Part shown: one piece after another, positions 8,964 to 23,255 of the stretch
Layout: each line of letters begins with the position of its first letter
How positions within the stretch are numbered: position 1 is the stretch's first letter
DNA from: Pseudomonas sp. SLFW
Lineage (GTDB): Bacteria; Pseudomonadota; Gammaproteobacteria; Pseudomonadales; Pseudomonadaceae
Assembly (NCBI RefSeq): GCF_009905615.1
Contig: NZ_JAAAKW010000001.1
Coordinates: 434,001 to 498,000, forward strand
Reading direction: 5' to 3'
DNA: 64,000 nt
Translations under genes and position numbers: made by a program
The notes under the pieces: generated by a model
What the model was told of the DNA's origin: nothing
The model's input: the letters and a program-made list of their open reading frames with translations, nothing else
Databases searched by the model: none

Positions 8964-9028
8964 TGTTATAGTCCTTTGGTGAGTTCGACCTCAAGCTCCA
9001 GTGGCGCCTTTTTCCTTGGCATCACGTG

Positions 9029-9058
9029 AGCCTGTCCCCTCTACGGCAGGAACAGGCT
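9029..9058 (-). other. Hairpin in the nlpD-rpoS leader
   Basis: On the minus strand AGCCTGTTCC and GGGACAGGCT form a 10-bp stem with one non-Watson-Crick pair around a 10-base loop. It begins 9 bases after the nlpD stop. There is no U tract, so it is more likely an RNA structure in the rpoS 5' UTR than a terminator. Confidence 0.5.
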
Positions 9059-9067
9059 GACAACTGA

Positions 9068-9979
9068 TCAACGACGTGGCAAGAATTCCAGTGGGTCTAC
9101 CGGTTTACCCTGACGGCGAATCTCAAAGTGGAGTTTCACCCGGTCAGTCCCCGTGGACCCCATCTCGGCAATTGCCTGCCCTGCCTTGACCTGTTGCCCC
9201 TCCCGAACCAAAAGCCTACGGTTGTGACCGTAAGCACTGACGTAGGTATCGCTGTGTTTGATGATCACTAATTCGCCGTAGCCCCGTAATCCACTCCCGG
9301 CGTATACAACAGAACCATCAGACGCGGCCAAAACAGGCTGTCCCAAATCACCGGCGATATCAATGCCTTTATTCAAACTACCGTTTGAAGAAAATTTGCC
9401 AATCAAAACACCACTAGTTGGCCATGCCCAACCGCTCGGAGAACGCGCTCCCGCAATAACGGGCGTATTCACTGGCGTCGTTACAGGCGTAGTTGCGGGC
9501 GGCCCGTTACTTCCTGAAGTTGAATCAACAGGACGTGTAATAACGGTGGTCTTGATTGAACCCGAAGGCGAACTTGAATTGGACGTGGTGCTCCCGGACG
9601 CTGCGGCCTGGGGTACAACCACGGGCGCCGCCGCTACGACAGGTGCACTCGAATTCGAGCGCCCGTCGAAGCGAATGGTCTGGCCGACGTGGATGGTGTA
9701 GGGCTCAGGGAGGTTGTTACGGGCTGCCAATGCCTTCCAGTCCCAACCGTAACGAAAGGCAATGGAAAACAGGGTATCGCCGCGCTTGACGACGTACTGA
9801 CCGGTCGTGACAGGCTGACGAACCGGCGCAGCGGGCTTGGCAGCGTTGCGGTCGACGACACGCACGCCCCCCGAAGGCGCGCTGGAGCAACCGACCAGAA
9901 GGACACTCAAAGCAATGCCAATCACCAGACGTGGAAAACTTGCTGAAAACGTACGCTGCCGAATGACTGTGAGACTCAC
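9068..9979 (-). CDS. nlpD: LysM/M23-domain lipoprotein NlpD
   Basis: A 303-residue outer-membrane lipoprotein. A signal peptide ends in lipobox LLVGC (Cys31). A LysM peptidoglycan-binding domain covers about residues 61-105, a Ser/Thr/Pro-rich linker follows, and a C-terminal M23 LytM domain ends the protein. The catalytic residues are degenerate: the first zinc His is Asn in NKGIDIAGD, and the HxH motif reads KLH in KLHFEIR. It should therefore activate amidase AmiC during cell separation rather than cleave peptidoglycan. The start is GTG at 9979, with GGGAG 6-10 bases upstream. The gene lies between pcm and rpoS and is expected to host an rpoS promoter. Confidence 0.93.
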   Translation of the reverse strand: MSLTVIRQRTFSASFPRLVIGIALSVLLVGCSSAPSGGVRVVDRNAAKPAAPVRQPVTTGQYVVKRGDTLFSIAFRYGWDWKALAARNNLPEPYTIHVGQTIRFDGRSNSSAPVVAAAPVVVPQAAASGSTTSNSSSPSGSIKTTVITRPVDSTSGSNGPPATTPVTTPVNTPVIAGARSPSGWAWPTSGVLIGKFSSNGSLNKGIDIAGDLGQPVLAASDGSVVYAGSGLRGYGELVIIKHSDTYVSAYGHNRRLLVREGQQVKAGQAIAEMGSTGTDRVKLHFEIRRQGKPVDPLEFLPRR

Positions 9980-10169
9980 CCGCCACTCCCTTTACTGGTG
10001 ACTGAATTAAAGCTGCCTATTGTGTCTTGGTGATGACCGGCAGCCATGGGGAAACTGGTTACGAAAAACTTCACGGCGAGAGACGTCGACGGGCCAGGCC
10101 CTCATCGAAAATCGCCAGCCTGTAGACAGGTGGCGCCTCACGGAATTCATTGCAGCTGCAAAACAGCGC

Positions 10170-10847
10170 TTACGCCAGCGGCCCGTTGAGTAAAGGCACG
10201 AAACGCACCGCCCCCAGGACATGCCGGGAGAAGCCGTTGTCCTCTCGGATGATCAGCATCAACTGCTGCACCTCACCCGACCCCACCGGAATCACCAGAC
10301 GACCGCCGGGTGCCAGTTGGTCCAGCAAGGCCTGCGGCACGTCGGTCGCCACGGCGGTGACGATGATGCCGTTATAAGGCGCGAGCGCCGGCCAGCCTTC
10401 CCAGCCATCCCCCCAACGAAACACCATATTGCGCAGATTGAGTTCGAGCAGACGTTCCTTGGCCCGATCCTGCAACACCTTGATCCGCTCGACGGAGAAC
10501 ACCCGCTCGACCAGTTGCGCGAGCACGGCGGTTTGATAACCAGAGCCAGTGCCGATCTCCAGCACTTTATCCAAAGGCCCGGCCGCCAACAGCAGCTCGC
10601 TCATGCGCGCCACCATGTAGGGCTGGGAAATCGTCTGGTTGTTGCCGATGGGCAGCGCCGTGTCTTCGTAGGCGCGGTGAGCCAACGCCTCGTCAACGAA
10701 CAGATGGCGAGGGGTCTTGCGGATGACGTCGAGCACTTGAGTGTTGCTGATGCCTTCTTCGTACAATCGTTGAATCAGGCGCTCGCGGGTTCGCTGGGAG
10801 GTGAATCCCACCCCACGGCGCAACAGATCATCTTGTTCACGGGACAT
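10170..10847 (-). CDS. pcm: Protein-L-isoaspartate O-methyltransferase
   Basis: A 225-residue PIMT. It transfers a methyl group from S-adenosylmethionine to L-isoaspartyl residues of damaged proteins to start their repair. The SAM-binding motif [12 protein letters not shown] lies near residues 87-98, and the family signature [10 protein letters not shown] precedes it. The ATG overlaps the last base of the surE stop, indicating translational coupling. A 190-bp gap separates it from nlpD; no gene is seen there. Confidence 0.97.
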   Translation of the reverse strand: MSREQDDLLRRGVGFTSQRTRERLIQRLYEEGISNTQVLDVIRKTPRHLFVDEALAHRAYEDTALPIGNNQTISQPYMVARMSELLLAAGPLDKVLEIGTGSGYQTAVLAQLVERVFSVERIKVLQDRAKERLLELNLRNMVFRWGDGWEGWPALAPYNGIIVTAVATDVPQALLDQLAPGGRLVIPVGSGEVQQLMLIIREDNGFSRHVLGAVRFVPLLNGPLA

Positions 10848-11596
10848 CAGGCCATTCCCTCCAGCCAGGCGTTCAGGCTGTTGAAACCGTCCTGATAGGT
10901 TCGATCCAGCTGCAACGGTGTAATCGACACATACCCTTGCATGACCGCGTGAAAATCAGTGCCTGGCCCACCATCCTCGGCATCGCCGGCAGCCGCAATC
11001 CAGTAACCGGCCCGACCACGGGGATCGACCACCCGCACGGGCGCTGCAGCGCGGGTCCGGTGGCCCAGGCGGGTCAGTTGAATGCCGCGCACATGTTCAA
11101 GTGGCAGGTTGGGAATATTCACGTTCAATACGGTACGGGGTGGAAGGTCGAGCTGCTCATGCGCTTCGACCAGAAGCCGGGCGTAATGCGCAGCCGTTGC
11201 CAGGTTATCGACCTGACGGGACAAAAATGAAAAGGCAAACGACGGGCGTTGCAGGAAACGGCCTTCCAGTGCTGCCGCCACAGTGCCGGAATACAGCACA
11301 TCATCGCCCAGATTGGCGCCGAGGTTGATGCCCGATACCACCATGTCCGGTTCATGCTCCAACAGGCCATGGATGCCGAGGTGAACGCAGTCGGTAGGCG
11401 TGCCATTGAGACTGATGAAGCCATTGTCCAGGCGATGAGGGTGCAGCGGGCGATCAAGGGTCAGCGAACTGCTGGCCCCACTCTTGTCTTGATCGGGCGC
11501 AATGACCGCGCACTCGGCATAGTCCGCCAGCGCTCCGTGGAGCGCAGCGAGTCCGGGTGCCGAGACCCCATCATCATTTGAAATCAGAATACGCAT
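10847..11596 (-). CDS. surE: 5'/3'-nucleotidase SurE
   Basis: A 249-residue SurE, a metal-dependent phosphatase of nucleoside monophosphates tied to stationary-phase survival. The N-terminus [15 protein letters not shown] contains the metal-binding NDD, and the SGINxGxN-type motif reads [19 protein letters not shown]. It overlaps the end of truD by 13 bases and the start of pcm by one base, so the genes form one operon. Confidence 0.98.
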   Translation of the reverse strand: MRILISNDDGVSAPGLAALHGALADYAECAVIAPDQDKSGASSSLTLDRPLHPHRLDNGFISLNGTPTDCVHLGIHGLLEHEPDMVVSGINLGANLGDDVLYSGTVAAALEGRFLQRPSFAFSFLSRQVDNLATAAHYARLLVEAHEQLDLPPRTVLNVNIPNLPLEHVRGIQLTRLGHRTRAAAPVRVVDPRGRAGYWIAAAGDAEDGGPGTDFHAVMQGYVSITPLQLDRTYQDGFNSLNAWLEGMA

Positions 11597-12642
11597 GAGC
11601 TGTCCGTCTGTCCTGCGGGCGCCAGATCAACCAGTTCGCGCACCAAAGCGGTGGCGAAGCATCCGGCGGGCAGGACGAATTCCAGTTGCAGAATGTCAGG
11701 CTCGGGATAATGCCACGTCAACCGCCCGATGGGCAGTCGCAGGATGCGACGTTCGTGTTCCATTCCCGCTTTTATCAACCAGTTACAAAGCGCGAACTCG
11801 CCTTGAGCGACGCTGTTTTCAAGCTCGGCGGTGGCACCACCTGCAGGAGAATCGCCTGCGCCCCATTGCGGGCCGGTCGGGTGCAGATCGAGGATCGCCA
11901 GACGCGGGTCGCTGCACTCAGCCTCGCCCGCCGGAAAGAAACTGCGACTGTCGGTGAACGCCAACAGGTCGCCCACCTGCGCCCGCTGCCAACTGCCATC
12001 GGCGACCCGCGCCGCCAGCACCTGATTAAACAAATAGCTGCGCGCCGTCGACAGCAGTCGCGAACGCACGTTGCGCTGTTCAGGCAGGGCCTGGCGTTCG
12101 GCATAGTGACGGGCTTCGCCCACGTTGCCGCCTTCGTAGCCGAAGCGCTGGGCGCCGAAATAATTGGGGATACCGTGCTGCTTGATGGCTTCAAGCCGCT
12201 GATCAAGCAGGGACTTGTCGGCCTGCAGGTGCGTCAGGCGCAGGGTGAAACCGTTGGCCGCATGGGCCCCGCGCTGCAATTTGCGCTTGTGACGCTTGCT
12301 GTCGAGGATTTTCAGGGTGTCGTTCTCGGCCGCCGACATGTCCGGATCGGCCTTGCCCGGCAACTGGATGCTGAACCACTGACGGGTCAGCGCCTGACGG
12401 TCTTTCAACCCGGCGTACGCCACGGTACGCAACGGCACACCGGCGGCTTTCGCCAGACGCCGTGCAGCCTCTTCGGTGTTCAGCCCGCGCTTTTCCACCC
12501 ACAGCCACAAGTGTTCGCCATCACCCGACAGCGGGATGTCCAGCACCTCATCGACCTGAAAGTCTTCGGCGGTGGCTTTGAGTACCGCGACTCCCAGTGC
12601 CTCGCCATAAGCCCGAGGGCCCAAGAGTTCGAATTCAGTCAT
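11584..12642 (-). CDS. truD: tRNA pseudouridine(13) synthase TruD
   Basis: A 352-residue enzyme that isomerises uridine 13 in certain tRNAs. The catalytic aspartate is D81 in AGLKDRQA, matching D80 of E. coli TruD, and the TruD insertion domain is present. Its start overlaps the ispF stop by four bases (ATGA), and it overlaps surE by 13 bases at the other end. Confidence 0.97.
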   Translation of the reverse strand: MTEFELLGPRAYGEALGVAVLKATAEDFQVDEVLDIPLSGDGEHLWLWVEKRGLNTEEAARRLAKAAGVPLRTVAYAGLKDRQALTRQWFSIQLPGKADPDMSAAENDTLKILDSKRHKRKLQRGAHAANGFTLRLTHLQADKSLLDQRLEAIKQHGIPNYFGAQRFGYEGGNVGEARHYAERQALPEQRNVRSRLLSTARSYLFNQVLAARVADGSWQRAQVGDLLAFTDSRSFFPAGEAECSDPRLAILDLHPTGPQWGAGDSPAGGATAELENSVAQGEFALCNWLIKAGMEHERRILRLPIGRLTWHYPEPDILQLEFVLPAGCFATALVRELVDLAPAGQTDSSCVF

Positions 12643-13112
12643 GCGGCGATCAACAGCGCAACAGCGTGAACCGCGATGCCTTCTTCACGGCCGGTGAAGC
12701 CGAGCTTCTCGGTGGTGGTCGCCTTGACGTTGACCTGATCGAGTTCGACTTGAAGGTCTTCGGCAATCAGCGCGCGCATGGTGTCGATGTGCGGCGCCAT
12801 TTTCGGGGCCTGAGCGACGATGGTGGCGTCGACGTTGCCGACCTTCCAGCCTTTGGCCTGCACTTGCTTGAGGACGTGACGCAGCAGCACGCGGCTGTCA
12901 GCACCCTTAAATTGCGGGTCGGTATCGGGGAAATGCTTGCCGATGTCGCCCAGCGCTGCAGCGCCCAGCAGGGCATCGCTCAACGCGTGCAACAGGACAT
13001 CGCCGTCGGAATGTGCGAGCAAACCATGCTTGTGCGCAATCCGCACCCCACCCAAGGTAATGAAATCGCCTTCGGCGAAACGGTGCACATCATAGCCGTG
13101 GCCAATACGCAT
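12639..13112 (-). CDS. ispF: 2-C-methyl-D-erythritol 2,4-cyclodiphosphate synthase
   Basis: A 157-residue IspF. It converts CDP-ME 2-phosphate to MEcPP and CMP in the MEP isoprenoid pathway. Metal ligands D8 and H10 are in [12 protein letters not shown]; the [18 protein letters not shown] segment is diagnostic. The start ATG at 13112 follows directly on a run of six T residues that ends the fghA terminator, and the only Shine-Dalgarno (AGGGCG) lies in the 3' arm of that hairpin. ispD and dxr, other MEP genes, lie elsewhere in this window. Confidence 0.98.
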   Translation of the reverse strand: MRIGHGYDVHRFAEGDFITLGGVRIAHKHGLLAHSDGDVLLHALSDALLGAAALGDIGKHFPDTDPQFKGADSRVLLRHVLKQVQAKGWKVGNVDATIVAQAPKMAPHIDTMRALIAEDLQVELDQVNVKATTTEKLGFTGREEGIAVHAVALLIAA

Positions 13113-13140
13113 AAAAAACGCCCTGAAAAAGTCAGGGCGT
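13113..13140 (-). terminator. Terminator of adhC-fghA, overlapping the ispF ribosome site
   Basis: On the minus strand ACGCCCTGA (13132-13140) pairs perfectly with TCAGGGCGT (13118-13126) across a 5-base loop and is followed by TTTTTT, after which the ispF ATG begins immediately. It is a canonical intrinsic terminator for the fghA transcript. Its 3' arm holds AGGGCG, the only apparent ispF Shine-Dalgarno. Confidence 0.85.
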
Positions 13141-13141
13141 G

Positions 13142-13147
13142 ATTCTA
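13142..13147 (-). promoter_or_regulatory. Candidate -10 of the ispF promoter
   Basis: The minus strand reads TAGAAT at this position, one of the commonest -10 forms among promoters suggested in this window. Transcription from it would start near 13135, inside the 5' arm of the terminator. No clear -35 is visible. Confidence 0.4.
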
Positions 13148-13252
13148 CCTACTTTGTCGGACATTAGGGCGTATGACTGGCTGATACAGTGCTTGTCAGA
13201 CGAGGCGTCCCTCGCTGTAGGGGCTGCATGTATTAAAACCTGTGGCAGCGTT

Positions 13253-14098
13253 TCAACCCGCCAACGCCACGGCGTGATAACGCAGGTGATCCTCGATGAA
13301 GCTGGCGATGAAGTAATAGCTGTGGTCATAACCGGGCTGCATGCGCAGTTCCACCGGGTGACCCACCGTCTTCGCCGCCTGTACCAACGCTTCGGGCTTG
13401 AGCTGATTGGCAAGGAAGTCGTCGCGGTCGCCCTGATCGATCAGCAGAGGCAAGCGCTCGGCCGCGTCGGCGATCAACACGCTGGCGTCCCATTCGCGCC
13501 AGCGCGAACGGTCTTCGCCCAGATAACGGGAGAACGCCTTCTGCCCCCACGGGCAATCCATCGGGTTGGTGATGGGCGAGAACGCCGACACCGATTTGTA
13601 ACGCCCCGGGTTGCGCAAGGCACAGACCAGCGCCCCGTGACCGCCCATCGAATGGCCGCTGATGCTGCGTTTGTCGGAGGCCGGGAAATGCGCTTCGATC
13701 AACGTCGGCAGCTCACTGACCACGTAGTCGTACATGCGGTAATGACGCGCCCACGGTTGCTCCGTGGCATTCAGATAGAAACCGGCGCCCAGACCGAAGT
13801 CGTAGGCGTTGTCCGGATCACCCGGCACGTCGGCGCCGCGGGGGCTGGTGTCCGGCGCAACGATGATGATTCCAAGCTCGGCGGCGATGCGCTGGGCACC
13901 GGCCTTTTGCATGAAGTTCTCATCGGTGCAGGTCAGGCCCGACAGCCAGTACACCACCGGCAGCTTGCCACCCTGCTCGGCCTGCGGCGGCAGATAGACG
14001 GCAAACACCATGTCGCAACCCAGCACATCGGAGTGATGCTTGTAGCGTTTATGCCAACCGCCGAAGCTTTTCTGGCACGAAATATTTTCCAGACTCAT
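13253..14098 (-). CDS. fghA: S-formylglutathione hydrolase
   Basis: A 281-residue esterase-D family hydrolase. It splits S-formylglutathione to formate and glutathione, the second step of formaldehyde removal. The nucleophile elbow GHSMGG has Ser150; GLTCTDENF near residues 54-62 and the GYDHSYYF C-terminal His region are typical. The start is placed at MSLENISC (14098) rather than ten codons earlier, to match the family. It follows adhC after a 99-bp gap filled by a heptamer repeat and ends in a strong terminator. Confidence 0.97.
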   Translation of the reverse strand: MSLENISCQKSFGGWHKRYKHHSDVLGCDMVFAVYLPPQAEQGGKLPVVYWLSGLTCTDENFMQKAGAQRIAAELGIIIVAPDTSPRGADVPGDPDNAYDFGLGAGFYLNATEQPWARHYRMYDYVVSELPTLIEAHFPASDKRSISGHSMGGHGALVCALRNPGRYKSVSAFSPITNPMDCPWGQKAFSRYLGEDRSRWREWDASVLIADAAERLPLLIDQGDRDDFLANQLKPEALVQAAKTVGHPVELRMQPGYDHSYYFIASFIEDHLRYHAVALAG

Positions 14099-14113
14099 GG
14101 GGTCGTTCCTCCC

Positions 14114-14187
14114 AGCTACAAGCCTCAAGCCATAAGCTGCAAGCCGGCACAGTGGCGCGCCCTCTTGCAGCTTGCAGCTTGTAGCTT
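14114..14187. repeat. Degenerate heptamer inverted repeat between adhC and fghA
   Basis: The right arm (14164-14187) consists of repeated CTTGCAG and CTTGTAG heptamers, and the left arm (14114-14143) carries their inverse complements AGCTACAAG and AGCTGCAAG. The two arms would fold into a long imperfect hairpin around about 20 bases. I recall such GCTTGCAGCTTGTAGCTTG repeats as dispersed elements in some Pseudomonas genomes. They could reduce fghA relative to adhC expression. Confidence 0.6.
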
Positions 14188-14197
14188 GCCGCTGCTC

Positions 14198-15337
<1,140 letters not shown>

Positions 15338-15362
15338 CTAGGAGTGTAAAACAGTGCCGTTT

Positions 15363-15373
15363 GATTAATAATC
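15363..15373. promoter_or_regulatory. AT-rich palindrome between adhC and the LysR gene
   Basis: GATTAATAATC is a perfect 11-bp palindrome around a central A in the 103-bp divergent region. Position and shape suit a LysR-type recognition site, but this is inference from position. Confidence 0.4.
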
Positions 15374-15413
15374 GGTGAAAAAGAAAAACATTAATGCTGT
15401 ACAGGGATAATCG

Positions 15414-16307
15414 ATGTACACCAATCGTTGGGAAGGGCTGGACGAATTCGTCGCAGTGGCGGAATGCGGGCAGTTCACGGCAGCGGCAGAGCGAATGGGC
15501 GTTTCGTCTTCGCACATCAGCCGGCAGATCGCCCGGCTGGAAGAGCGGCTGCAAACCCGTCTTCTATATAGGAGTACCCGCAAGGTCGCGCTGACGGAGG
15601 CGGGCCAGACGTTTCTGCACCATTGCCAGCGCTTGCAAGATGGCCGCGAGGAAGCGTTGCGCGCAGTGGGCGACCTCACCAGCGAGCCCAAAGGCCTGCT
15701 GCGCATGACCTGCGCTGTGGCCTACGGCGAGCGGTTCATCGCACCCTTGGTCACGCGGTTCATGGAGGACTATCCGCAACTGCGCGTGGACATTGAGCTG
15801 ACCAACAACACACTGGACCTGGTGCACGAAGGGATGGACCTGGCGATACGCTTGGGTCGGCTGCAAGAATCACGACTGGTCGCCACGCGGCTGGCGCCTC
15901 GACGCATGTACCTCTGCGCCTCGCCTTCTTATTTAGAACGGTATGGCCGCCCTCACAGCCTCTCGGAATTGAACCGCCACAACTGCCTCATCGGGAGTTC
16001 CGACAGCTGGTTGCTGCAACAGAACGGCCGGGAATTTTCCCAGCGGGTGCAGGGAAACTGGCGCTGCAACAGTGGGCAGGCGGTGCTGGATGCGGCGTTG
16101 CAAGGGGTAGGGTTGTGTCAATTACCGGATTATTACGTGCTGGAACACCTGAAAAGCGGCGCACTGATTTCACTGCTCGAAGCCCATCAGCCCCCCAGCA
16201 CGGCGGTGTGGGGGTTGTATCCTCAGCAACGGCATTTGTCGCCTAAGGTCAGGAAGCTGGTGGATTATTTGAAGACAGGGTTGGCGGCGCGGCCGGAGTA
16301 TCGATAA
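15414..16307 (+). CDS. gfnR: LysR-family regulator divergent from the formaldehyde operon
   Basis: A 297-residue LysR-type regulator. The N-terminal winged helix-turn-helix is seen as FVAVAECGQFTAAAERMGVS followed by SHISRQIARLEERL; the C-terminal effector domain follows. AGGGAT lies 8-9 bases before the ATG. It sits divergently from adhC-fghA. The P. aeruginosa gene in the same position is, as I recall, GfnR, which activates formaldehyde detoxification, so that role is inferred by synteny. Confidence in the family is high; in the symbol, moderate. Confidence 0.85.
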   Translation: MYTNRWEGLDEFVAVAECGQFTAAAERMGVSSSHISRQIARLEERLQTRLLYRSTRKVALTEAGQTFLHHCQRLQDGREEALRAVGDLTSEPKGLLRMTCAVAYGERFIAPLVTRFMEDYPQLRVDIELTNNTLDLVHEGMDLAIRLGRLQESRLVATRLAPRRMYLCASPSYLERYGRPHSLSELNRHNCLIGSSDSWLLQQNGREFSQRVQGNWRCNSGQAVLDAALQGVGLCQLPDYYVLEHLKSGALISLLEAHQPPSTAVWGLYPQQRHLSPKVRKLVDYLKTGLAARPEYR

Positions 16308-16323
16308 AGATCGGCCGAAGGCC

Positions 16324-16457
16324 GTAGGAGCGCGGCTTGTCCCGCGATCGGCGACGGAGTCGTCGTGAATCCTGCAAGCGCGGTGTATCTGGGACGGCCA
16401 ATGCGCTTGGTTTCACGACTGCTTCGCAGCCGATCGCGGGACAAGCCACGCTCCTAC
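16324..16457. repeat. Inverted pair of REP elements
   Basis: GTAGGAGCGCGGCTTGTCCC and following (16324-16352) recurs as its inverse complement at 16429-16457. A smaller inner stem GTCGTGAA / TTCACGAC lies between them. It sits between convergent genes (LysR and ispD), typical for Pseudomonas REP doublets, which are mobilised by RAYT transposases and may serve as terminators. Confidence 0.85.
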
Positions 16458-16496
16458 AGGCATCTGCGCATGCAACCGGAAGTAATCACAGTCCTG

Positions 16497-17207
16497 TTAG
16501 CGGGAAAAATCGCCCCGCCGCTGCCGCAACCATTCCAGGTCTTCCGGGCGCGTCACCTTGATGTTGTCGGCACGCCCCTCGATCAGGCGTGGCGATTGCC
16601 CTGCCCACTCTATCGCCGAGGCTTCGTCGGTGATCGAGACGTTCGACACCAGGCTGTCCGCCAGCGCCCGATGCAACGCCCCCAGCCGAAACATCTGCGG
16701 CGTATACGCCTGCCAGATCAAACTGCGATCAACGGTTTCCGTCACACGGCCATGGGCGTCGGCGCGCTTGAGCGTGTCTTTGGCCGGGACCGCCAGCAAA
16801 CCACCCACCGGGTCGTTCGCCAGTTCATTCAGCAGGTTGTCCAGGTCCGAGCGCGCCAGATTCGGCCGCGCGGCGTCATGGACCAGCACCCAGTCGTTGT
16901 CATCGGCGCCACTGGCGTGCAGATGCAACAACGCATTGAGGACTGAATCTGCCCGCTCCTTGCCGCCCGCGACCCGCTGAATCCGGGAATCCAGCGCGCA
17001 CGGCAAGGTGGGCCAATAAGGGTCGTCCGCAGCCAGACTGATCACCAGCCCCTTGAGCCGGGGGTGATCGAGAAAGCAAAGCAGGCTGTGTTCGAGAATC
17101 GTGAGACCGCCCAGTTGCAGGTATTGCTTGGGACGGTCTGCCGCCATGCGCGCACCAACGCCCGCTGCGGGAATCACTGCCCAGAAGGCAGGAAGGGATT
17201 GAGTCAT
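16497..17207 (-). CDS. ispD: 2-C-methyl-D-erythritol 4-phosphate cytidylyltransferase
   Basis: A 236-residue IspD. It makes CDP-ME from MEP and CTP in the isoprenoid pathway. The nucleotide-binding start IPAAGVGARMAADRPKQY contains the conserved Gly-rich loop, Arg and Lys, and VLVHDAARP is the family signature. It begins 11 bases after ftsB ends, as in many proteobacteria where ftsB-ispD-ispF are linked; here ispF has been separated by the formaldehyde genes. Confidence 0.98.
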   Translation of the reverse strand: MTQSLPAFWAVIPAAGVGARMAADRPKQYLQLGGLTILEHSLLCFLDHPRLKGLVISLAADDPYWPTLPCALDSRIQRVAGGKERADSVLNALLHLHASGADDNDWVLVHDAARPNLARSDLDNLLNELANDPVGGLLAVPAKDTLKRADAHGRVTETVDRSLIWQAYTPQMFRLGALHRALADSLVSNVSITDEASAIEWAGQSPRLIEGRADNIKVTRPEDLEWLRQRRGDFSR

Positions 17208-17218
17208 TTACAGGAACG

Positions 17219-17497
17219 TCACTGTGCCAACTGATAAAGAGTCTCGCCGTCCTTGACCATGCCCAGCTCATGACGGGCACGCTCTTCAACGGTTTCCAGA
17301 CCCTTCTTCAACTCCAACACCTCGGCATCCAGCACACGGTTGCGCTCAAGCAAGGCATCGTTTTCGGCATGTTGATCGGCGATTTGCTGGGTCAGACTGG
17401 CCACCTGCGCGAGGCTGCCGTTACCCACCCAAAGGCGGTATTGCAAGCCAGCGAGCAGCAAGAGCAGAACGAGGAACAACCAGTTGGGACTGCGCAT
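17219..17497 (-). CDS. ftsB: Cell division protein FtsB
   Basis: A 92-residue inner-membrane division protein. It has one N-terminal transmembrane segment (WLFLVLLLLLAGLQYRLW) followed by a coiled coil (about residues 28-70, with repeated Leu and charged residues). FtsB joins FtsL and FtsQ in the divisome and helps activate septal peptidoglycan synthesis. Size and layout match the family. It lies between eno and ispD. Confidence 0.95.
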   Translation of the reverse strand: MRSPNWLFLVLLLLLAGLQYRLWVGNGSLAQVASLTQQIADQHAENDALLERNRVLDAEVLELKKGLETVEERARHELGMVKDGETLYQLAQ

Positions 17498-17556
17498 TGT
17501 GAATATCTGTTACCCGGTGGAGAAAGACAGCAAAACCGACCATTTCAAATGCCCAA

Positions 17557-17578
17557 GAGCCCGGTGGTCACCGGGCTC
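17557..17578 (-). terminator. Hairpin after eno
   Basis: The palindrome GAGCCCGGTG-GT-CACCGGGCTC gives a perfect 10-bp stem between eno and ftsB. It has no U tract, so it could be a weak terminator or an RNA-stabilising hairpin. Confidence 0.5.
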
Positions 17579-17654
17579 GTGGATCAGGACGCCAGGAACA
17601 CCCCCTTCGGGTGAATTCCCCTACGACGCCTGCTGCCTTTTTACCATCTTGTAA

Positions 17655-19076
<1,422 letters not shown>

Positions 19077-19109
19077 CTACCGGAGGGCATCGTGCCGGAG
19101 AAGCGGGTT

Positions 19110-19967
<858 letters not shown>

Positions 19968-19970
19968 CTA

Positions 19971-21870
<1,900 letters not shown>

Positions 21871-23208
21871 TCATCTCAAACTGTGGTCATTCGTCGGTGG
21901 TTGCCAGTGCAATCGCCAGTCGCCACGGGGGTCAGCGTCGAGTCCGGGCAGGTTGGCCACCGCCAGCAACTGTTCACCGCGATACAACAGCGGCAATCGG
22001 CCGCGCAAAAACACCGGCACGCCTTTTTCATTGAGCAGGCGCTTGAGGTCCCGGCGCCCGCGGTCCGGTACATCCAGCACTTCACCGCCCTGTCGATAGT
22101 GCACGTGCAGCCCGCCGCGAGGGATGTCGCCCAGAATGTGCAACATTCCGTTGCCCGGCAAATGAAGCGGCTGCGAGGCCGTGGACCAGTGCTGCGAACC
22201 CGCCACGTCCTTGAGCCAGATGCCCGACAGCCACCAGATTCGCCCTTCTGCGCGATGCAATTGTCCGTCGGCCAGACGCCAGATCGGACGACCATCCGGC
22301 CCGGCATCACGCAGGGAATCCCACCCCGCCCAGTGATCACTGTCTGGAAGACGTGTCAGCGGACTCAGCCAGTAACGTAGGGCGTTTCTCTGACGTGCAG
22401 ATGACAGTCCCTCAAGCGGCGCCAGCTCCAGGGACGGCACCGCCAGCCATGGCCACGGGCACGGTGTGTCGGCGAGCGCCAGATCCTGCGTCGCCAGTTC
22501 ATCGAGCAAGCCTTGGGCCTCGGCCAGGTGCGCGGCGCTGCGGACCATGCTCGCGGTTGCCTGGGGCCAGCGTGCGGTCAGCATCGGCAACACATGGTTA
22601 CGCAGGTAATTGCGGGAGAAACGGCTGTCTTTGTTGCTCGGGTCTTCGATCCAGCTCAGGCCCTCGTCCTGTGCATAACGCTCAAGCAATGCGCGGGGCT
22701 CGTCCAGCAGCGGCCGGAAGACCTGGCCTTTGCCAAGCACTCGATGGGAAGGCATGGCCGCCAACCCTTTCACACCCGCTCCCCGCAGCAGGCGAAACAT
22801 CAGGGTTTCCGCCTGATCGTCCCGGTGCTGGGCCGTGAGCAACACCTCGCCCGCCAGCAACGTCTGCTCGAACGCGGTGTATCGGGCATCGCGGGCCGCC
22901 TGTTCGAGGCTGGCGCCGGATCGTACTTGCACGTCGATGACCTGCAACGGCACGCCCAGAATCTGACACATCTGACGGCAATGTCCCGGCCACGACGCAG
23001 CAACAGCCTGCAAACCGTGATAAATGTGGATAGCGGTCAAAGGGGGGAGACGCTGATGGCGAGCAAGCTCGGCCAGCAGGTGCAGCAGGACGGTGGAATC
23101 GAGTCCACCCGAGAAGGCGATGCGCCAACCGGCTGCACCGCGCCAGGGTTCAAGGCGCGATAGCAGACGTTGGGAGAGGTCTTTTTTGAATGCGTCCGGC
23201 TTGCTCAT
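21871..23208 (-). CDS. tilS: tRNA(Ile)-lysidine synthase
   Basis: A 445-residue TilS. It attaches lysine to C34 of the CAU anticodon of tRNA-Ile2, so that it reads AUA. The ATP pyrophosphatase loop SGGLDS is at residues 33-38. The N-terminal catalytic core with TAQHRDDQAETLMFRLLRG and the C-terminal tRNA-binding domains are present. The length is close to E. coli (432). It lies 47 bases downstream of accA. Confidence 0.96.
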   Translation of the reverse strand: MSKPDAFKKDLSQRLLSRLEPWRGAAGWRIAFSGGLDSTVLLHLLAELARHQRLPPLTAIHIYHGLQAVAASWPGHCRQMCQILGVPLQVIDVQVRSGASLEQAARDARYTAFEQTLLAGEVLLTAQHRDDQAETLMFRLLRGAGVKGLAAMPSHRVLGKGQVFRPLLDEPRALLERYAQDEGLSWIEDPSNKDSRFSRNYLRNHVLPMLTARWPQATASMVRSAAHLAEAQGLLDELATQDLALADTPCPWPWLAVPSLELAPLEGLSSARQRNALRYWLSPLTRLPDSDHWAGWDSLRDAGPDGRPIWRLADGQLHRAEGRIWWLSGIWLKDVAGSQHWSTASQPLHLPGNGMLHILGDIPRGGLHVHYRQGGEVLDVPDRGRRDLKRLLNEKGVPVFLRGRLPLLYRGEQLLAVANLPGLDADPRGDWRLHWQPPTNDHSLR

Positions 23209-23255
23209 GCTGGTGGACCCCGCGTTAGCTCACCGGACCTCAAATATGACTCCGA

